Source of the DNA: Rhabdophis nuchalis
Taxonomy: Eukaryota; Chordata; Lepidosauria; Squamata; Natricidae
Length of the DNA stretch: 64,000 nucleotides
Assembly (NCBI GenBank): GCA_039707465.1
Contig: CM077644.1
Location: 98,692,375 to 98,756,374 of the forward strand
Direction: 5' to 3'
The notes beneath the pieces were generated by a model. It was not told the DNA's origin and made no database searches. It worked only from the letters and a program-made list of their open reading frames with translations. Each line of letters opens with the position of its first letter. Position 1 is the first letter of the stretch. Both the position numbers and the translations under genes were made by a program. Positions 1-11,686 of the stretch are shown here, one piece after another.

Positions 1-115
1 ATCAATTAATTTTTTTAAAAGGAAAGTGCTTCAGTATCGGACAAAACCCCTACTGCCCACCACGAAAGCTGGAACACCCACTAGTGGGTGGTAGGGACCA
101 GGTTGACTACCACTG
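1..115. mobile_element. hAT-type MITE, partial (family CAGTGGTAGTCAACC), cut by window edge
   Basis: The segment ends in GGTTGACTACCACTG, the reverse complement of the terminal repeat CAGTGGTAGTCAACC seen at 39996. Its interior (a 'cccaccac...gtgggtggtagggacc' region) matches the complete copy at 39996-40223 in inverse orientation. The other end lies outside the window, so the target duplication cannot be tested. The family is inferred to be hAT-type from the full copy. Confidence 0.7.
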
Positions 116-1779
116 CTTTAAACAAACCTGACACTTCATAGGTATACTGGATTACTATTCCCTCATCTGGGAAAATTGGGAGTTATGGCCTGATTCTTCA
201 GAAGAACCTCTGATTCAGGAAACCCTTTCCACAATAAGAAAACTGGGAAGGCCTGGATTCTGTCAGAATCATTGTTTCCTGTAATTCTGAGGCAGGAGGC
301 ATTGTTAACTATGTGGTAGGTGAGAGTTTTAGAAAGACTGGAAGCAAAACACATTTGAGAGGCAAGGACAAAGTGACCGCTAGCATCATTTCCAGGAAAG
401 GGGAAGGGTTGGAGGGGAAGATGGACAAAGCCTGATTGCTGTTTCCACAATTAACATTTTGAAAATGAAGAAGAAGAAAAAGGAGCAGAGTGAGCAAAGA
501 GCGAAAAGCTGCCATACTAAGCAACTCCTTCCTTGGGTACTCATGTCATTTGATGGCCAAACTATCTCACTAACTGAGCTGGCAAGTCAGCAATCTTTTC
601 AGGAGAACCCAATTTCCAACATCTTCCAGACCTTCCACAATAATAATGGTTTCCCTGCTATGGAACCAGGGACTTCTAGTAGAATCCTAAATAAGCAATA
701 AGCAATCCTAAAACCTCACTTTCAGAACATTTTATCCACTCACTAAATTTCTAGCAGACAGGAGACCAAAATCAGATAAGCAAAAGAAGAAGTAAAACCT
801 CAACAGAGTTATATTATATCAGTCAGTTATATTGAGCATATAATGGCAAGTATTAAGGTAAGTACATAATTGCCAAGAATTAAGATAACATTAAATCTGT
901 CAAAATTCAAGGAATACACACACTTTTCATGGTTGCCAACATTTTTCTCTTAATACTATAAGAATCTACATTAAACCCATCAAAACCACATTAAAGCTAC
1001 CACTATACCATTTGATTGAAGTGTTCCTATAGGACCAAAATGACTACATGTCAATTTACTTGGAATTAAGGCTTACAGGGTGCAAACTAAGCCAAAAAAA
1101 CATTGTTAATTTGGTTTTGGATTAGCTTGTGTTTCGATTCAGTCGTCTGTGGTTTATTCAACAAATTGTGGGAAAAGATGGGCTTGCATTATGAATGATG
1201 CATAATTAGTGCAATCATTGAGGCTGGCCCCAAATACTTCATGCACTAAGTGTATTGTTCTATAAATATTTATTTGGAAGAAGGAGATCATGAAACCAGT
1301 AGAACCTAGTTGTGAGACACTATGGACAGGCATTGGCACGATCATATATGTAGGCATATTTAATTGCATTATTTCTATTACAAACATAGATGCATTATGC
1401 AACATTTTATATCTTGTTGCTACTGTTCTAGCTATGAGTACCACAGATCATGAGGTTACAAGAGGGCACCAATTATTCACTCACCGATCTGGCTATTCTC
1501 AATTATAGAACAGCAGGAAGGACCTCAGATGTCTTCAGAAACATAAGGTTTCTAGAGAGTTACCCTCAGAGAATGCAGTGTACATACCATTTAGGGAATT
1601 CTGATATAGTATACAGGAGTATGGAGACAGCCTTACAGAATGCAAGAACTATTAAGTAAAGTTTAATTTAGATTGGGTAAGGAAGACAGTGTGAGGAAAA
1701 AATCTCAAGATAATCATGCGTTGGTTCTAGTTGATATAAGAGGAAGCAGAGAAATTTAAGTTTCCAGGGTTCTGCTATC
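116..1779. other. Intronic sequence without a recognised feature
   Basis: AT-rich sequence with only short chance reading frames. No repeat, exon or RNA gene was recognised. Confidence 0.5.
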
Positions 1780-2022
1780 CAGAGGTGGTATTCAGACTGG
1801 ATTGGGCAAACTGGTAGCAGAGATTGGTGGGCCCGCCCACCTGCCCCAGCTCTATGCCATCCTATTTAGCCATGTTTTTGAGGCTAGGCGCATGCGCAGA
1901 AGGCACATGCACGAGCAAAGCTTATGCACGGAAGGCAGGACACATGTGCAGAAGGTGCACACGTGTAAAGTAAGCATGCCCACGCAGGGTGAACTGGTGG
2001 TAAAAATAAGTGACACCCACTG
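1780..2022. mobile_element. hAT-type MITE (family CAGAGGTGGTATTCAG)
   Basis: It starts with CAGAGGTGGTATTCAGAC, the same terminus as the copy at 50985, and ends with a degenerate inverse terminus (GTGACACCCACTG). Flanks CTGCTATC and CTGCTGGT resemble an 8-bp target duplication but match imperfectly. The interior has several CpG-containing 'gcatgcgcag'-like stretches. No coding capacity. Confidence 0.6.
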
Positions 2023-2118
2023 CTGCTGGTATCACACATATATCAGTAAAATAGAGTTCTACTAATAACTAATCCTTGTATTGACTGCTGCTTGGCCTGT
2101 ATACCTGAATGAGCTGAT

Positions 2119-2141
2119 ACACACACACACACACACACACA
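2119..2141. repeat. (AC)n microsatellite
   Basis: About eleven AC dinucleotide units in the plus-strand reading. Confidence 0.95.
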
Positions 2142-3089
2142 GCTGTCTACAAAATTTCTTCAAATGATAAGAAAACATTCTGTAGTAAATCACATATCTC
2201 CCATTAACATAGATAAACCTATTTCCTAGACTAGGACTCAAATCTAATAGACACAGTTCAGCTAGATGACATTTTTTTATCGTAAAGAAGAATGAACCCA
2301 GATTAAATAATTCATTGCCTAGCGCCAGGATAAGAATGTAAGTTACATTCATAGCTCTAGTAGTAGAAACCCATATTTCTTTCTGCTCTTTCTATGACTT
2401 TACAGACTCTTTGTACAATGTATGGTGGGCTTAAAGCTGAGCAGATGCTAAGCATCTACATAACCAACAACTCAGGTCTAAGAAATACTACCTGTTAGTT
2501 TATTTATCACAATAGTGATCAATTGGTAATAAATATCAGGAAGTGGGGAAAAAGAAAGGACTTCTATGTAATGAAAAGGAAAATTGATACAATCTACCCC
2601 TACTTATAGAAACTTGTGTGGTTGACGTTGAGTTTGGTCTGGGGATAAATTCAATAAGTCTTATTTCTTTTATTTCTGTCAATATTTCCATTTTTTGTTA
2701 CGTACACATGTACAAGCCAGCTTTTTGACTTTTATCCTTTAGTCCAGACTACTTCTTCTATTAAAAAAAAAATCAACCATAATGTACATTAACATCAATT
2801 AGTGTAAGATCCAGATCACTGTAGACCAACACTGGAATAACATAAAACATATGAATAATTTTAATGGAGTAGCTCAAGATCAAACTCTTCTAGCATTTCC
2901 ATTAATAGTCTAAAAGCATCACCTCTTAGAGTTTATTAATAACAGCTACTCTTTAGTGTAAGATCATGTTTCTATGTTTATACAGCAGTCAAGCCAAGGA
3001 GACAGTCTTTCATACAACTTTTCATGTGGGCTTTGAATGAATTATCTAGGAAGATACATTCAATATGATTTTACTAAACCAATACTTAA
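2142..3089. other. Intronic sequence without a recognised feature
   Basis: AT-rich, no recognised exon, repeat or RNA gene. Confidence 0.5.
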
Positions 3090-3433
3090 AGGTAAAGGTT
3101 CCCCTCGCACATACTGTATGTGCTAGTCATTATCAACTCTAGAGGGTGGTGCTCATCTCTGTTTCAAGGCTGAAGAGCCAGCACTGGCCGAAGACATCTC
3201 CATGGTCATGTGGCTGGCATGACTAAATGCTGAAGGTGCACAGAACATGGTTACCTTCCCACCAAAGGTGATTCATATTTTTCTACTTGTATTTTTACAT
3301 GCTTTCGAACTGCTAGGTTGGCAGAAGCTGGGACAACAAATGGGAGCTCACTACATTATGCAGCACTAGGGATTTGAACCACCGAATTGCCGACCTTTCT
3401 TATCGACAAGCTCAGCATCTTAGCCACTTAACT
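3090..3433 (-). mobile_element. tRNA-derived SINE, minus orientation
   Basis: Read on the minus strand it begins with a tRNA-like head (degenerate B box near 3370-3382, 'ggttcaaatcc'-like), continues through a body shared with the copies at 4101 and 40360 (CTAGCAGTTCGAAAGCATG-type segment), and ends with a 3' tail related to AAGGGGAACCTTTACCTTT. The 'gagt...gactagcaca' tail resembles the 3' end of Bov-B LINEs, which are known to mobilise squamate Sauria-type SINEs; that link is inference. It is diverged from the other copies and has no clear target duplication. Confidence 0.8.
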
Positions 3434-3899
3434 TTACATAACCATGGCCAGCACACAAGACAGTTTAAACCAGATATGAGCTGTATGGAATTTAATTTGC
3501 CCATAAATAGGACCTAGTCTACTAACATTTTAGACCTTGAGGTCTAAAGGACAACTAAAATAGCCATGAAGTAGTGGCTGAACTGGAGATTCACATGCCA
3601 GGAAATGAGATTCAATGTCTCCTTGAGGACATGCTCAGTCTAAAAATTTGTCATTGGTACTAGATGTTGTTCCTATGGCTATACTTTACAAACTACAGAA
3701 AACTACTGAAAGATCTGCAGCAGATCCCAATACAATTCATCTTTGTTTCAAAGCACTTAGTTATACTTGATAGCGAGCAGGTTCGGGAACTTGAAATGGT
3801 ATGAGATAATGACCTCGGGAGACAGAGCAAAGAGACACAGTGAAGGAAACGGTCAGACGAGAGGGAGTTAACCACAAAAGGAATATGACATAGCAAACA

Positions 3900-4065
3900 T
3901 CTCAGAAGGTATCCTCCCTATTTTCTTAGACTATAAAGGTGACCGGAGGGGAGGAATGTACATTCAGACTTGCAAGATTCTCTTAATGTAACCTTACAAT
4001 AAAGTAGAATTAGTCCATCTGCTTATGCTTTTTGTCTGGTCTATCTTGTAAGACTGGCAGGACTA
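3900..4065 (+). repeat. Dispersed repeat, possibly LTR-derived (copy 1)
   Basis: A stretch with the core 'cttgcaagattct.ttaat.ta.ccttaca.taaagta' recurs at 38040-38220. It contains an AATAAAG polyadenylation-like signal followed by a conserved T-rich segment ('tgtctggtctatctt'). This layout fits the R-U5 region of an LTR, but no TG...CA ends, internal retroviral genes or flanking duplication were identified. An unrelated dispersed family remains possible. Confidence 0.4.
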
Positions 4066-4100
4066 GTTGTTAATTAGAATTGTTACCATATATCTTTTAC

Positions 4101-4460
4101 TAAGGGACACGGTGGCTCAGTGGCTAAGACACTGAGCTTGTCGATCAGAAAGGTTGCGAGTCCGGCGGTTCAAATCCCCAGTGCCACGTAATAGAGTGAG
4201 CTCCCGTTACTTGTCCCAAGCTTCTGCCAACCTAGCAGTTTGAAAGCATGTAAAAATGCAAGTAGAAAAATAGTCATGGGAAAGTCTTTGATGGGAAAGT
4301 CACAGTATCCTGTGCGCCTTCGGCGTTTAGTCATGCTGGCCACATGACCACAGAGACGTCTTTAGACAGCGCTGGCTCTTTGGCTTTGAAAAGGAGATGA
4401 CACTGCCCTCTAGAGTGAGGAACGACTAGCACATATGTGCGAGGGGAACCTTTACCTTTT
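4101..4460 (+). mobile_element. tRNA-derived SINE, nearly complete
   Basis: The head carries internal RNA polymerase III promoter elements: A box TGGCTCAGTGG at 4113-4123 and B box GGTTCAAATCC at 4167-4177. The tRNA-unrelated body ('tagcagtttgaaagcatg', 'tagtcatgctggccacatga') and tail (GAGGGGAACCTTTACCTTT) are shared with the copies at 3090 and 40360. The tail segment 'gagtgaggaacgactagc' resembles the Bov-B 3' end, suggesting LINE-dependent mobilisation (inference). It is a retroposed SINE, not a functional tRNA gene: no complete cloverleaf is present. Confidence 0.85.
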
Positions 4461-5756
4461 ATCCTGTGCTAACTATTTATTTCCAAATGGTAGGAAAATC
4501 CAGAGGTAATGCCTAAAGAGAAAGTTTGCCCATGGGGGGGGGGGGGGGGGGAGAGAAAACCATACTGGAGATTTATGTTTCATATAAAGTCATTTACTAC
4601 CATTACTAAATCACACCAGGCAGCAGTAAACATTACCTCAATAAATACTGTTAACAGCTTTGCTGAGACAAAATGCCTGACTGATAAAAGGAGCTGAAAG
4701 AGCCAAGGAAGGGCTCTGCCCCTATATCTTTTCCCTTGCACATGCTCTCTAAAGACTGTTGCCACCACTAGACTTATCTCAAGTGTCCAACTAAAATAGA
4801 GTAAATTAAAAAGAGCATCAGAACATTAGCAGGAGGAATACTTAGTTAGGTCAAGAGTTAAGCAACCTTTCTTGTCCTGGTCCTTCTCCAAGAGGCTAAC
4901 TCCCCAGTTCGGCATTTGTCTTACAAGGAAATCTTTGAGTTCTTCGAGGTTCCCATGATTGGCTTTGATAGTAGCCAGATGGCTAAATATCCTGTACTAG
5001 AGGAGGATTTTTCCTATTTACATATGTTAAACATTGCTTCTTTTAGAGAGATTTTATTTTGCTGAAAATGTATATTCCCCGTGTGGATATGCAAGAGCCA
5101 AGTTAAATGGATGAAATGCATTTTTTTCAGGATTGTATCAGAAAAAATGGTAAGTCATGAACTGATAAAGCAAGAAAGAAATCTGGTGTACTCAGCACTA
5201 GTAAAAGACAGGAATCCTAAGTATACGAGAGACTGGGCAGAAAATAAAATTGTAGCAATGTAGAGTGGTAAATCAACTACTTTTCAGATTACTTTTTGAA
5301 ATTTTGCAGATGAGATCCTTGCACATAATCTACTGGGAAAAAAGTAGTCAATTCACAAAGAATATAAACCACAACACAAATCAGTCCAAACTTCACAGGT
5401 TCTCAGGGGGTGGGGGAATAGAGATTAATTTAAACAGGATTTCCTTTGGACCTTTTGGGGATGGGGGGAAGAAGCAAAGTATTCACCTGGGCTTTGATTG
5501 AATATAACTTCCCCTTTGTATATTCAGCCTCTGAAATGCCAGAAGCTGAAAGAAATGGGGTCAGTAGGAATAGGAACCGTTGTAAGTTCTTGCCTGAAAA
5601 GGCCCAGCAATTCCAGGGATAGAAAAAAATGAAAGCAGACTTGAATCAGAGGAAATATACTATTCATATTTATTCTATTTATTAAATGTATATTCCACCC
5701 ATCTCTCTTTTCAGAGCATCTGTGGACATATGATGGAGACAGAATACTTAGTTAGG
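4461..5756. other. Intronic sequence; G-run only
   Basis: Contains an 18-base G homopolymer at 4534-4551 (potential polymerase-slippage or assembly-error site). No exon or repeat family was otherwise recognised. Confidence 0.5.
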
Positions 5757-6021
5757 CAAGTGGGATTCTACCGGTTTAGGTGAACTGAAAGCTCTGAAGA
5801 TCAGCTGGGAGTGAACCCCTGAGAAAGGAGGCCGCCTGCCCGCCCCTGTGCTTTACCCACCTTTATCTTCTCAGCTGAGTCACATGGCAGAGTGGATTGC
5901 CGCACCTCAGCTGTTTTCCTCCCCACCAGTAATCCAGAAGGTAAGTCTTCTCTAAACTGCACATGTGTTATTCTGGCGCGTGCACGAGCAAACCGATTAA
6001 ACTGGTAGGATCCCACCCCTG
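5757..6021. mobile_element. Degenerate hAT-type MITE (GTGGGATTC...GATCCCAC ends)
   Basis: The left end CAAGTGGGATTCTACCGG and right end ACTGGTAGGATCCCACCCCTG are imperfect inverted repeats of the GTGGTGGGATTC family also seen at 13967 and 29359. Flanking 8-mers do not match, so the copy is old or its ends are misplaced. Confidence 0.5.
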
Positions 6022-6023
6022 GC

Positions 6024-6052
<29 letters not shown>
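6024..6052. repeat. (CA)n microsatellite
   Basis: About fourteen CA units directly next to the right end of the preceding MITE. Confidence 0.95.
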
Positions 6053-6054
<2 letters not shown>

Positions 6055-6146
6055 TGTATACATGTGTGTATACATACATACATACAGTACAATAATATGA
6101 AAAGGAAGACCTGCATATCAGAGCTAGTTTGGTCTATCTATTAAGG

Positions 6147-6252
6147 CAGGGGTCCCCAACCTTTGCAACTTTAAGTCTGAAGGACTTCAGCTCCCAGAAT
6201 TCTGGGAGCTGAAGTCCTTCAGACTTAAAGTTGCAAAGGTTGGGGACCCCTG
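6147..6252. mobile_element. Perfect-palindrome hAT-type MITE (106 bp)
   Basis: The element reads identically on both strands over its full 106 bases, with centre at CAGAATTCTG and ends CAGGGGTCCCCAACC. It is flanked by an exact 8-bp direct repeat, TATTAAGG (6139-6146 and 6253-6260), the target-duplication length of hAT transposons. Absence of any arm mismatch suggests recent insertion or gene-conversion between arms. Family members lie at 16245, 27012, 39646, 52216 and 53241. Confidence 0.93.
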
Positions 6253-9200
6253 TATTAAGGCACCAGGCTAAAAACTAGGAGACTGTGAGTTCTAGTTCTG
6301 CCTTATGCATGAATGCCAACAGGTCTACTGTCTCTCACATCCCAACCCAATTCATAGGGTTGATGTTGTGAAAGAGGATGAGGAAGAAGTATTAGGCATG
6401 TGTGCCTTGATTTGTTTATAGAAGTACTAAAGGAGAAAAGAAATTTAGTAAAATATTCTATTCTGTTTTATGCTCTGCTACTGTTCTATGCTATTATGAT
6501 AATCACATGCATAGGTAATTATGTTGTAGGTTATTAACCACTTATTTTTCACTGATCCCATCCCCTGCCAAAGTATCCTACCCGCCAGAGACCATTGAGA
6601 CACTAAAGCTAAACAAATAGCCAGAATATTTTGAACTAGATCAGGATTCATCTTCAGAAGACATGAAGTTTGCATGTATCTGTCTGGGGCAAGTTAAGAA
6701 AATGAACAGTACTGATATTAAGACATACGATGAAACTTCTGATTTATAAATTTATAAAATGAGATTATTTATTAATGATAATCATTATAGTTGGGGAACA
6801 CAAGAACCAAACAATCTTCATTATTAAATGCTGGGCTTTTGGCTTTATGAAGACAGTAGGATCAAGTTCAGGATATTAAAAACTTTATCCAAGTCATTAA
6901 CATACATTTATTTGCTGAGCAAGAAAAGAAACTGCTATCCAGATGCATTTTGCATGACTTTTATTGCTGCAACATACACATTTTAGAGCTGGTGCCCATG
7001 TTCATCTCTATGACTTAGTAATTCATCTGTATTTATCACATGTGTGTAAGGATGGGTGTTGATAACTCCTCAAATTCCTATTACATCACACTTTAATTAA
7101 CAAGGCTGCTCATGGAGAATTTACATTCAAGTCAGGAGCAAACACTTGGATAAACAACCCTTAACTGACATAAGGAATGTCCTTTATGCAAAGAAACAAA
7201 ATTATCAAAGTGCACTAGACAAATACAGGTAAATTGATTTTGTTTACCTAAAAATTAGTTTGTTTAAATCAAACCAACCTGTGAGCCATGAAAGGGAACA
7301 GAATGTAGCACTCCTGAGTTTTGTTTCCAGGTTGGAAACAAGAGTTTTCATTAATTGAAATTGTTCTTTATTGCTTTTAGTTGTTTTGTTCTCTCTGTTG
7401 TGTTGCTGGATTGTTGTTTTTTAAAATTTTAGACAATGTTTTAGTAATACTTTCAGAATATTCAGTTGCATACCTACTTTGAAAATTATTTTAAGTGGTA
7501 CTCTGCAAAGCTTTTGAGTAGGTTAATGGAGAAGTTTTTGTTTTTTTTAATCTGGCAAAAAGGGTGAATATTTGCTTCAATTAGCATATGTTCACTTTCT
7601 TGGTGTTTATGGTTTTCATTTCACTGGCAAAAATATAGAATAATAATTTCATCATTAAAGAAAAAACTGGCAAGAAAGCTAAGCAAGTGATTTGCAGCTA
7701 TACTGGGAGGAAAAATACTTTATTTACAACTATCAGTCAAAACAAGAATGTTGAAGGAAAATCCATACACTTCTCTTATTGGTGAGATAGTGTATTAGAA
7801 TTATAAGACATTCTTAAAACAATACAATATTATATAGGCATATTATATTTGCAAAAATCCAGATGACCATTAGTTGGCAGCAAAACAAGACAGAAAATTC
7901 ATATTCTTTACTGCCACTTTGTGGTCATCTTCTGGGGGGTTTTTTCAGTCTAGGTATGGGATGTCAATATTATTGCTGGAATATTGGACAGAGGGAGGAA
8001 AAATTTCAAATTTTAAAGAGAATAATCTCCAAACATTTATAGACCACCTTGGTGAGAACTAGGAGTGAAATTATACATAAATAGATATATTCTACAGGTT
8101 AAATCAATATTCATGTAGATCTTTCTGAACAATCATATCTTTAAAGTCCAGATACTGCAAGGATAATCAGCTGAATGGGAATTGGTTTTGAAGAATAGCA
8201 TTGAAGCCTTTTATTGCTCAGTGGAAGCAAATTAATTCAGCTCTGTCAATACAAATAGCTAGTCCTGTGCCCAAATTCCTTCTGCACATTTTTTTACTCA
8301 ACATCCTTCAACTTGGTGAAAGGAATTTCATTCTGATTCCAAGAATACAATTTTAAAATGGTATTGAGTAGTGAGCAGAATTCTTGCACTTACTTTAGTT
8401 ATGAAGTAGCCAATCTATGAGAATATTAAGGCTAGGCCCAAACTGTGAAAAAGTCCTTTGATGTGGTAATGTTTTGACTTTGTCCCACCGAAATAGTCAT
8501 AAATTCAAATAGGAACCTACTAAGCTATTGAATCGAATTAGATCGTTTCATAGCACTTTCCTTTTGAAAAGAAAATTTTGGGATTTTCCATGTTGCACTA
8601 TACCATGTTGCAACTTCATTTTTACACATGGAGAATGCTGTGAGGGTGGGTTGAGTAGTGACATGAATATCCAGCTTATTAATTTTATCATCACATTAAA
8701 TACTTTTGAAGAGGCAGCATCGACAAGGCTTTGGGTCTCATTCATTTCCTCAGCTCTCAGAATTTTGAATGTGGCCCCAGAGTTTACTTTGTTCTTTTGT
8801 GCTAAGAGGATGCTATATTTCTATGCTAGTCTTGAAGATGAGTTCCAGGCTGTCTAATCCAGTCTGAACCCTTGGATCAAACCTTATTTCCAAAATTTGG
8901 AATGAGTGAACAGATGTCTGGTGGAAAACTAAACATTTAATCTCTCAAGAATAGACAGGATAGGGATAGAAGCAACAGTCTGAATGCTATTCTTTTCCCT
9001 ATGCTTATTTCTGTTAAATTGTATATTTCATTGCAAGCTGCTTCTGCTGTCTCTGCAAACTAATTAGGAGTATTGCCAGCAAGCCTCAATGTTGACACTA
9101 CTCTTCCTTTAGGTGAGGCCACTTAGCAGCCAGCTATGCTAAGTCTCCTGGCAAGTGTGGTGATTGCAAGCAGCAAAATTATACCACTCTGTTGTGTGTG

Positions 9201-9513
9201 GACTTCTCCCCTCAGGCTGAATTGGAAACAGACATATAGGCAAACACGACTAAAGAAACTTTCTTAATTTCTTGCAGAAAAGCTAAGAAGCCATTACCAA
9301 AGAAATGTCAGTGATTGCTGTATATCAAATGCAAATTCTATTTATATTACAATCAATGTTCAAGAAGTTTGTTCCTCTTTCTCCTGCCTGCTCCATATAA
9401 TGGGCTGGAAGTGACTGTCATATTGGGAGGGGAGGTTCCATCTGTTTCTTGTTTTACCAATGGCAGAATTGTATCTGTGTGTTTGTTCTTGATTGTACAA
9501 TGTAAGAGCTATC
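6253..9513. other. Intronic sequence without a recognised feature
   Basis: About 3.2 kb of AT-rich sequence with only short reading frames (for example 8528-8857 on the plus strand, 109 codons, no recognisable domain). No repeat family was recognised; being free of young insertions, it is a candidate for conserved intronic sequence, which only a cross-species alignment could show. Confidence 0.45.
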
Positions 9514-9743
9514 CTGTTTCCCTGAAAATAAGACCTCCCCGGATAATAAGCCCAATCGGGCTTTTAAGCGCATGCGCTAAAATAAGCCCCCCCCAATAAT
9601 ATTGCAACACAGCAGCAGCCATGGAGTGACCACGCTCGCCACCTTTTGTACCTCAAAAATAATAATCCCCGAAAATAAGGCCAAGTGCTTATTTCGGGGG
9701 TCAAAAGAAAATAAGACCCTCTCTTATTTTCAGGAAAACACAG
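9514..9743. mobile_element. DNA-transposon MITE with CTGTTTCCCTGAAAATAAGA ends
   Basis: Left terminus CTGTTTCCCTGAAAATAAGA and right terminus TCTTATTTTCAGGAAAACACAG are imperfect inverted repeats, and 'gaaaataag' motifs recur in both orientations inside (near 9670 and 9705). A TA lies close to each end, which would fit a Tc1/mariner-type TA target, but the left junction is ambiguous by two bases. It is nonautonomous. Confidence 0.6.
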
Positions 9744-10329
9744 TAGTTCTTATTCTCAAAGAAGAACTCAATGGTCAACCTTTTTATTCTTGCCAGAAGA
9801 GGCTAAACCAGCCAGCCTCATACTACATGGAAGCCAGTGATAAGAAGGATCTTTTCAGGAGGAGCCAAATATTTTGGTTGTCCAACAAATCAAGTGGTCT
9901 TCTCCTTCACCTTCCCACCTCATTTTTTAAAAGCTATTTTATTGAGCTTAGCAACAAAACCTTGGGGATGTTAATTGGCCACAAATGGGTGCTTTGGAGC
10001 TGTTTGTGGGTTACTCTCTTCTGCTTAATGTGTTGATATAGCCAGATGTTTAATTAGGATTCAACAAACCACAACCTACCATGATATGTGAATCACGTAA
10101 ATGGATGTGCTTGAGTGCCATCTGGTTCCTTTATGCACAGCAATCATTTTGACAGCTTAACAACTGTAATAAGGACAGGCACTAACGCAAATATTGAGCA
10201 GTTGCACCCACTGCCATGACAGCATCACAGTGGTCACACATGATATGCCAAGATGCCTTCACACAAATGCTGCCATTAACGTCTTTGCATCCTGACATCT
10301 GACACAAGTGTGTGTAAGTCTTGCCACAT
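9744..10329. other. Intronic sequence without a recognised feature
   Basis: No repeat or exon recognised between the MITE and the start of the L2-type LINE. Confidence 0.45.
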
Positions 10330-10374
10330 GTGTGATGGGCGAAGCGCGGCCTTAGGGGTTTTTTAGTTCGTAGA

Positions 10375-11643
10375 TTGTTTAAATTAGCTAAATTATCTTT
10401 TTTAGGGGGTACTAGGGAGGGGGGTGGGTACAGACAGATGGAGATGGAAGTTGTGATCAATAGGAAAGGCCAGGCCAGCAGCCAACAGAGGGAAGCGGAA
10501 GGTGCCGATAGGAGGGGGGACACACAAGTCGTTCCGCAGGAGGGCTTACCAATCCAGAGGGTCGTGGGGAGAGGCAGGGCTGAGGGGAGACAAGTTTCAT
10601 CCTCCCGGTTGGTGGCACGTAGCCGTTGGTTACAAACGGTCGGGTGCCACTGCCCCCGCAGGCTAGGTGGTCAGGGAGTACAGAGCCAGGGCCTGCGGCT
10701 GATGTTTTGCAATGCCAGGTCCGTTGTCAACAAAGCCCCCCTCATTAGTGACCTTGTGTCAGAGGGGGAGCCGGACCTGGCTGGAATTGCGGAAACCTGG
10801 TTGGGCCACGAGGGAGGACTTCCCCTCGTTGAAATGTGCCCACCAGGTTACCGCGCCTTTCATCAGCCCCGGGCCCTTGGTAGGGGTGGTGGGGTAGCGG
10901 TCATTGTTAAGGAAGGTCTTGAGCCGAGAGAGACCATTGTGCCACAGACTACCGGCTGTGAGTCCCTCTGCGTGAGGTGGGGCCTAGGGAGGCAGTTGGG
11001 CTTGCTGGTTATATACCTGGCTCCCCGCTATGTAGCAGCAGCCCTGCCCGAGCTCCTGGAGGTGATCGCTACGGTGGCAGTGGAGACCCCCAGACTTCTA
11101 GTCATGGGGGACTTTAACCTGCCATCGTTGGGCGAATCATCCGAGGCAGCTCGGGAGTTCATGGCTTCCATGACGGCCATGGACCTGACCCAAGTAATTC
11201 GAGGCCCCACTCACGAGGGTGGACATACGCCGGATCTCATCTTTGTCTCTGGCCAATGGAAGAGTGATCTGGGTATAGGGGATATAGTCATCACGCCCTT
11301 GTCATGGTCAGACCACTCACTTCTCCGGCTCGACTTTCCGACCGCTGCTCCCCTCCGTGGGGAGGCGGAACCAGAGTCTCCAATCTGGTACCGCCCCAGG
11401 CGCCTGATGGACCCGAATGGGTTCCAGACGGCGCTTGGGCCATTTCCTGTATCTCTGACCCGTGCCCCGATGGAGGACCTCACGGCCGCATGGAATAGTG
11501 CGGCTGTGGGAGCCTTGGATCGGGTCGCGCCCTTGCGGCCTCTCTTGCGGCGGCGAACCACCCTGGCCCCTTGGTTTACCGAGGAGCTGCGGGTGATGAA
11601 ACGCCGCAAGAGATGCCTAGAGGGAAGATGGAGGTCTACCTGA
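10375..11643 (+). pseudogene. L2-type LINE endonuclease region (copy A), broken at 3' end
   Basis: This 422-codon frame encodes the exonuclease-endonuclease-phosphatase domain that nicks target DNA for target-primed reverse transcription. Catalytic-type motifs are visible: N113 in NARS, E140-T141-W142, MGDFN with D246 and N248, and WSDH with D313 and H314. Residues 1-105 are low in recognisable features and may be 5' UTR read through. Compared with copy B, about five bases are missing near 11636-11640 (after 'RWRS'), which shifts the frame and creates a stop. In an intact element the frame would run straight into the reverse transcriptase at 11687. The copy therefore cannot make a fused enzyme. 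Confidence 0.85.
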
Positions 11644-11686
11644 ATCTGACCGGACACAGGTAAGAGCCCATTTACGGACTTACATT

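Noticed and set aside
4109..4180. tRNA gene
   Set aside because: A and B boxes are present but no complete cloverleaf or anticodon arm; followed by a SINE body shared with two other copies.
6147..6252. Host microRNA precursor or rho-independent terminator
   Set aside because: The hairpin is explained by a palindromic transposon with target duplication; bacterial terminators do not apply here.
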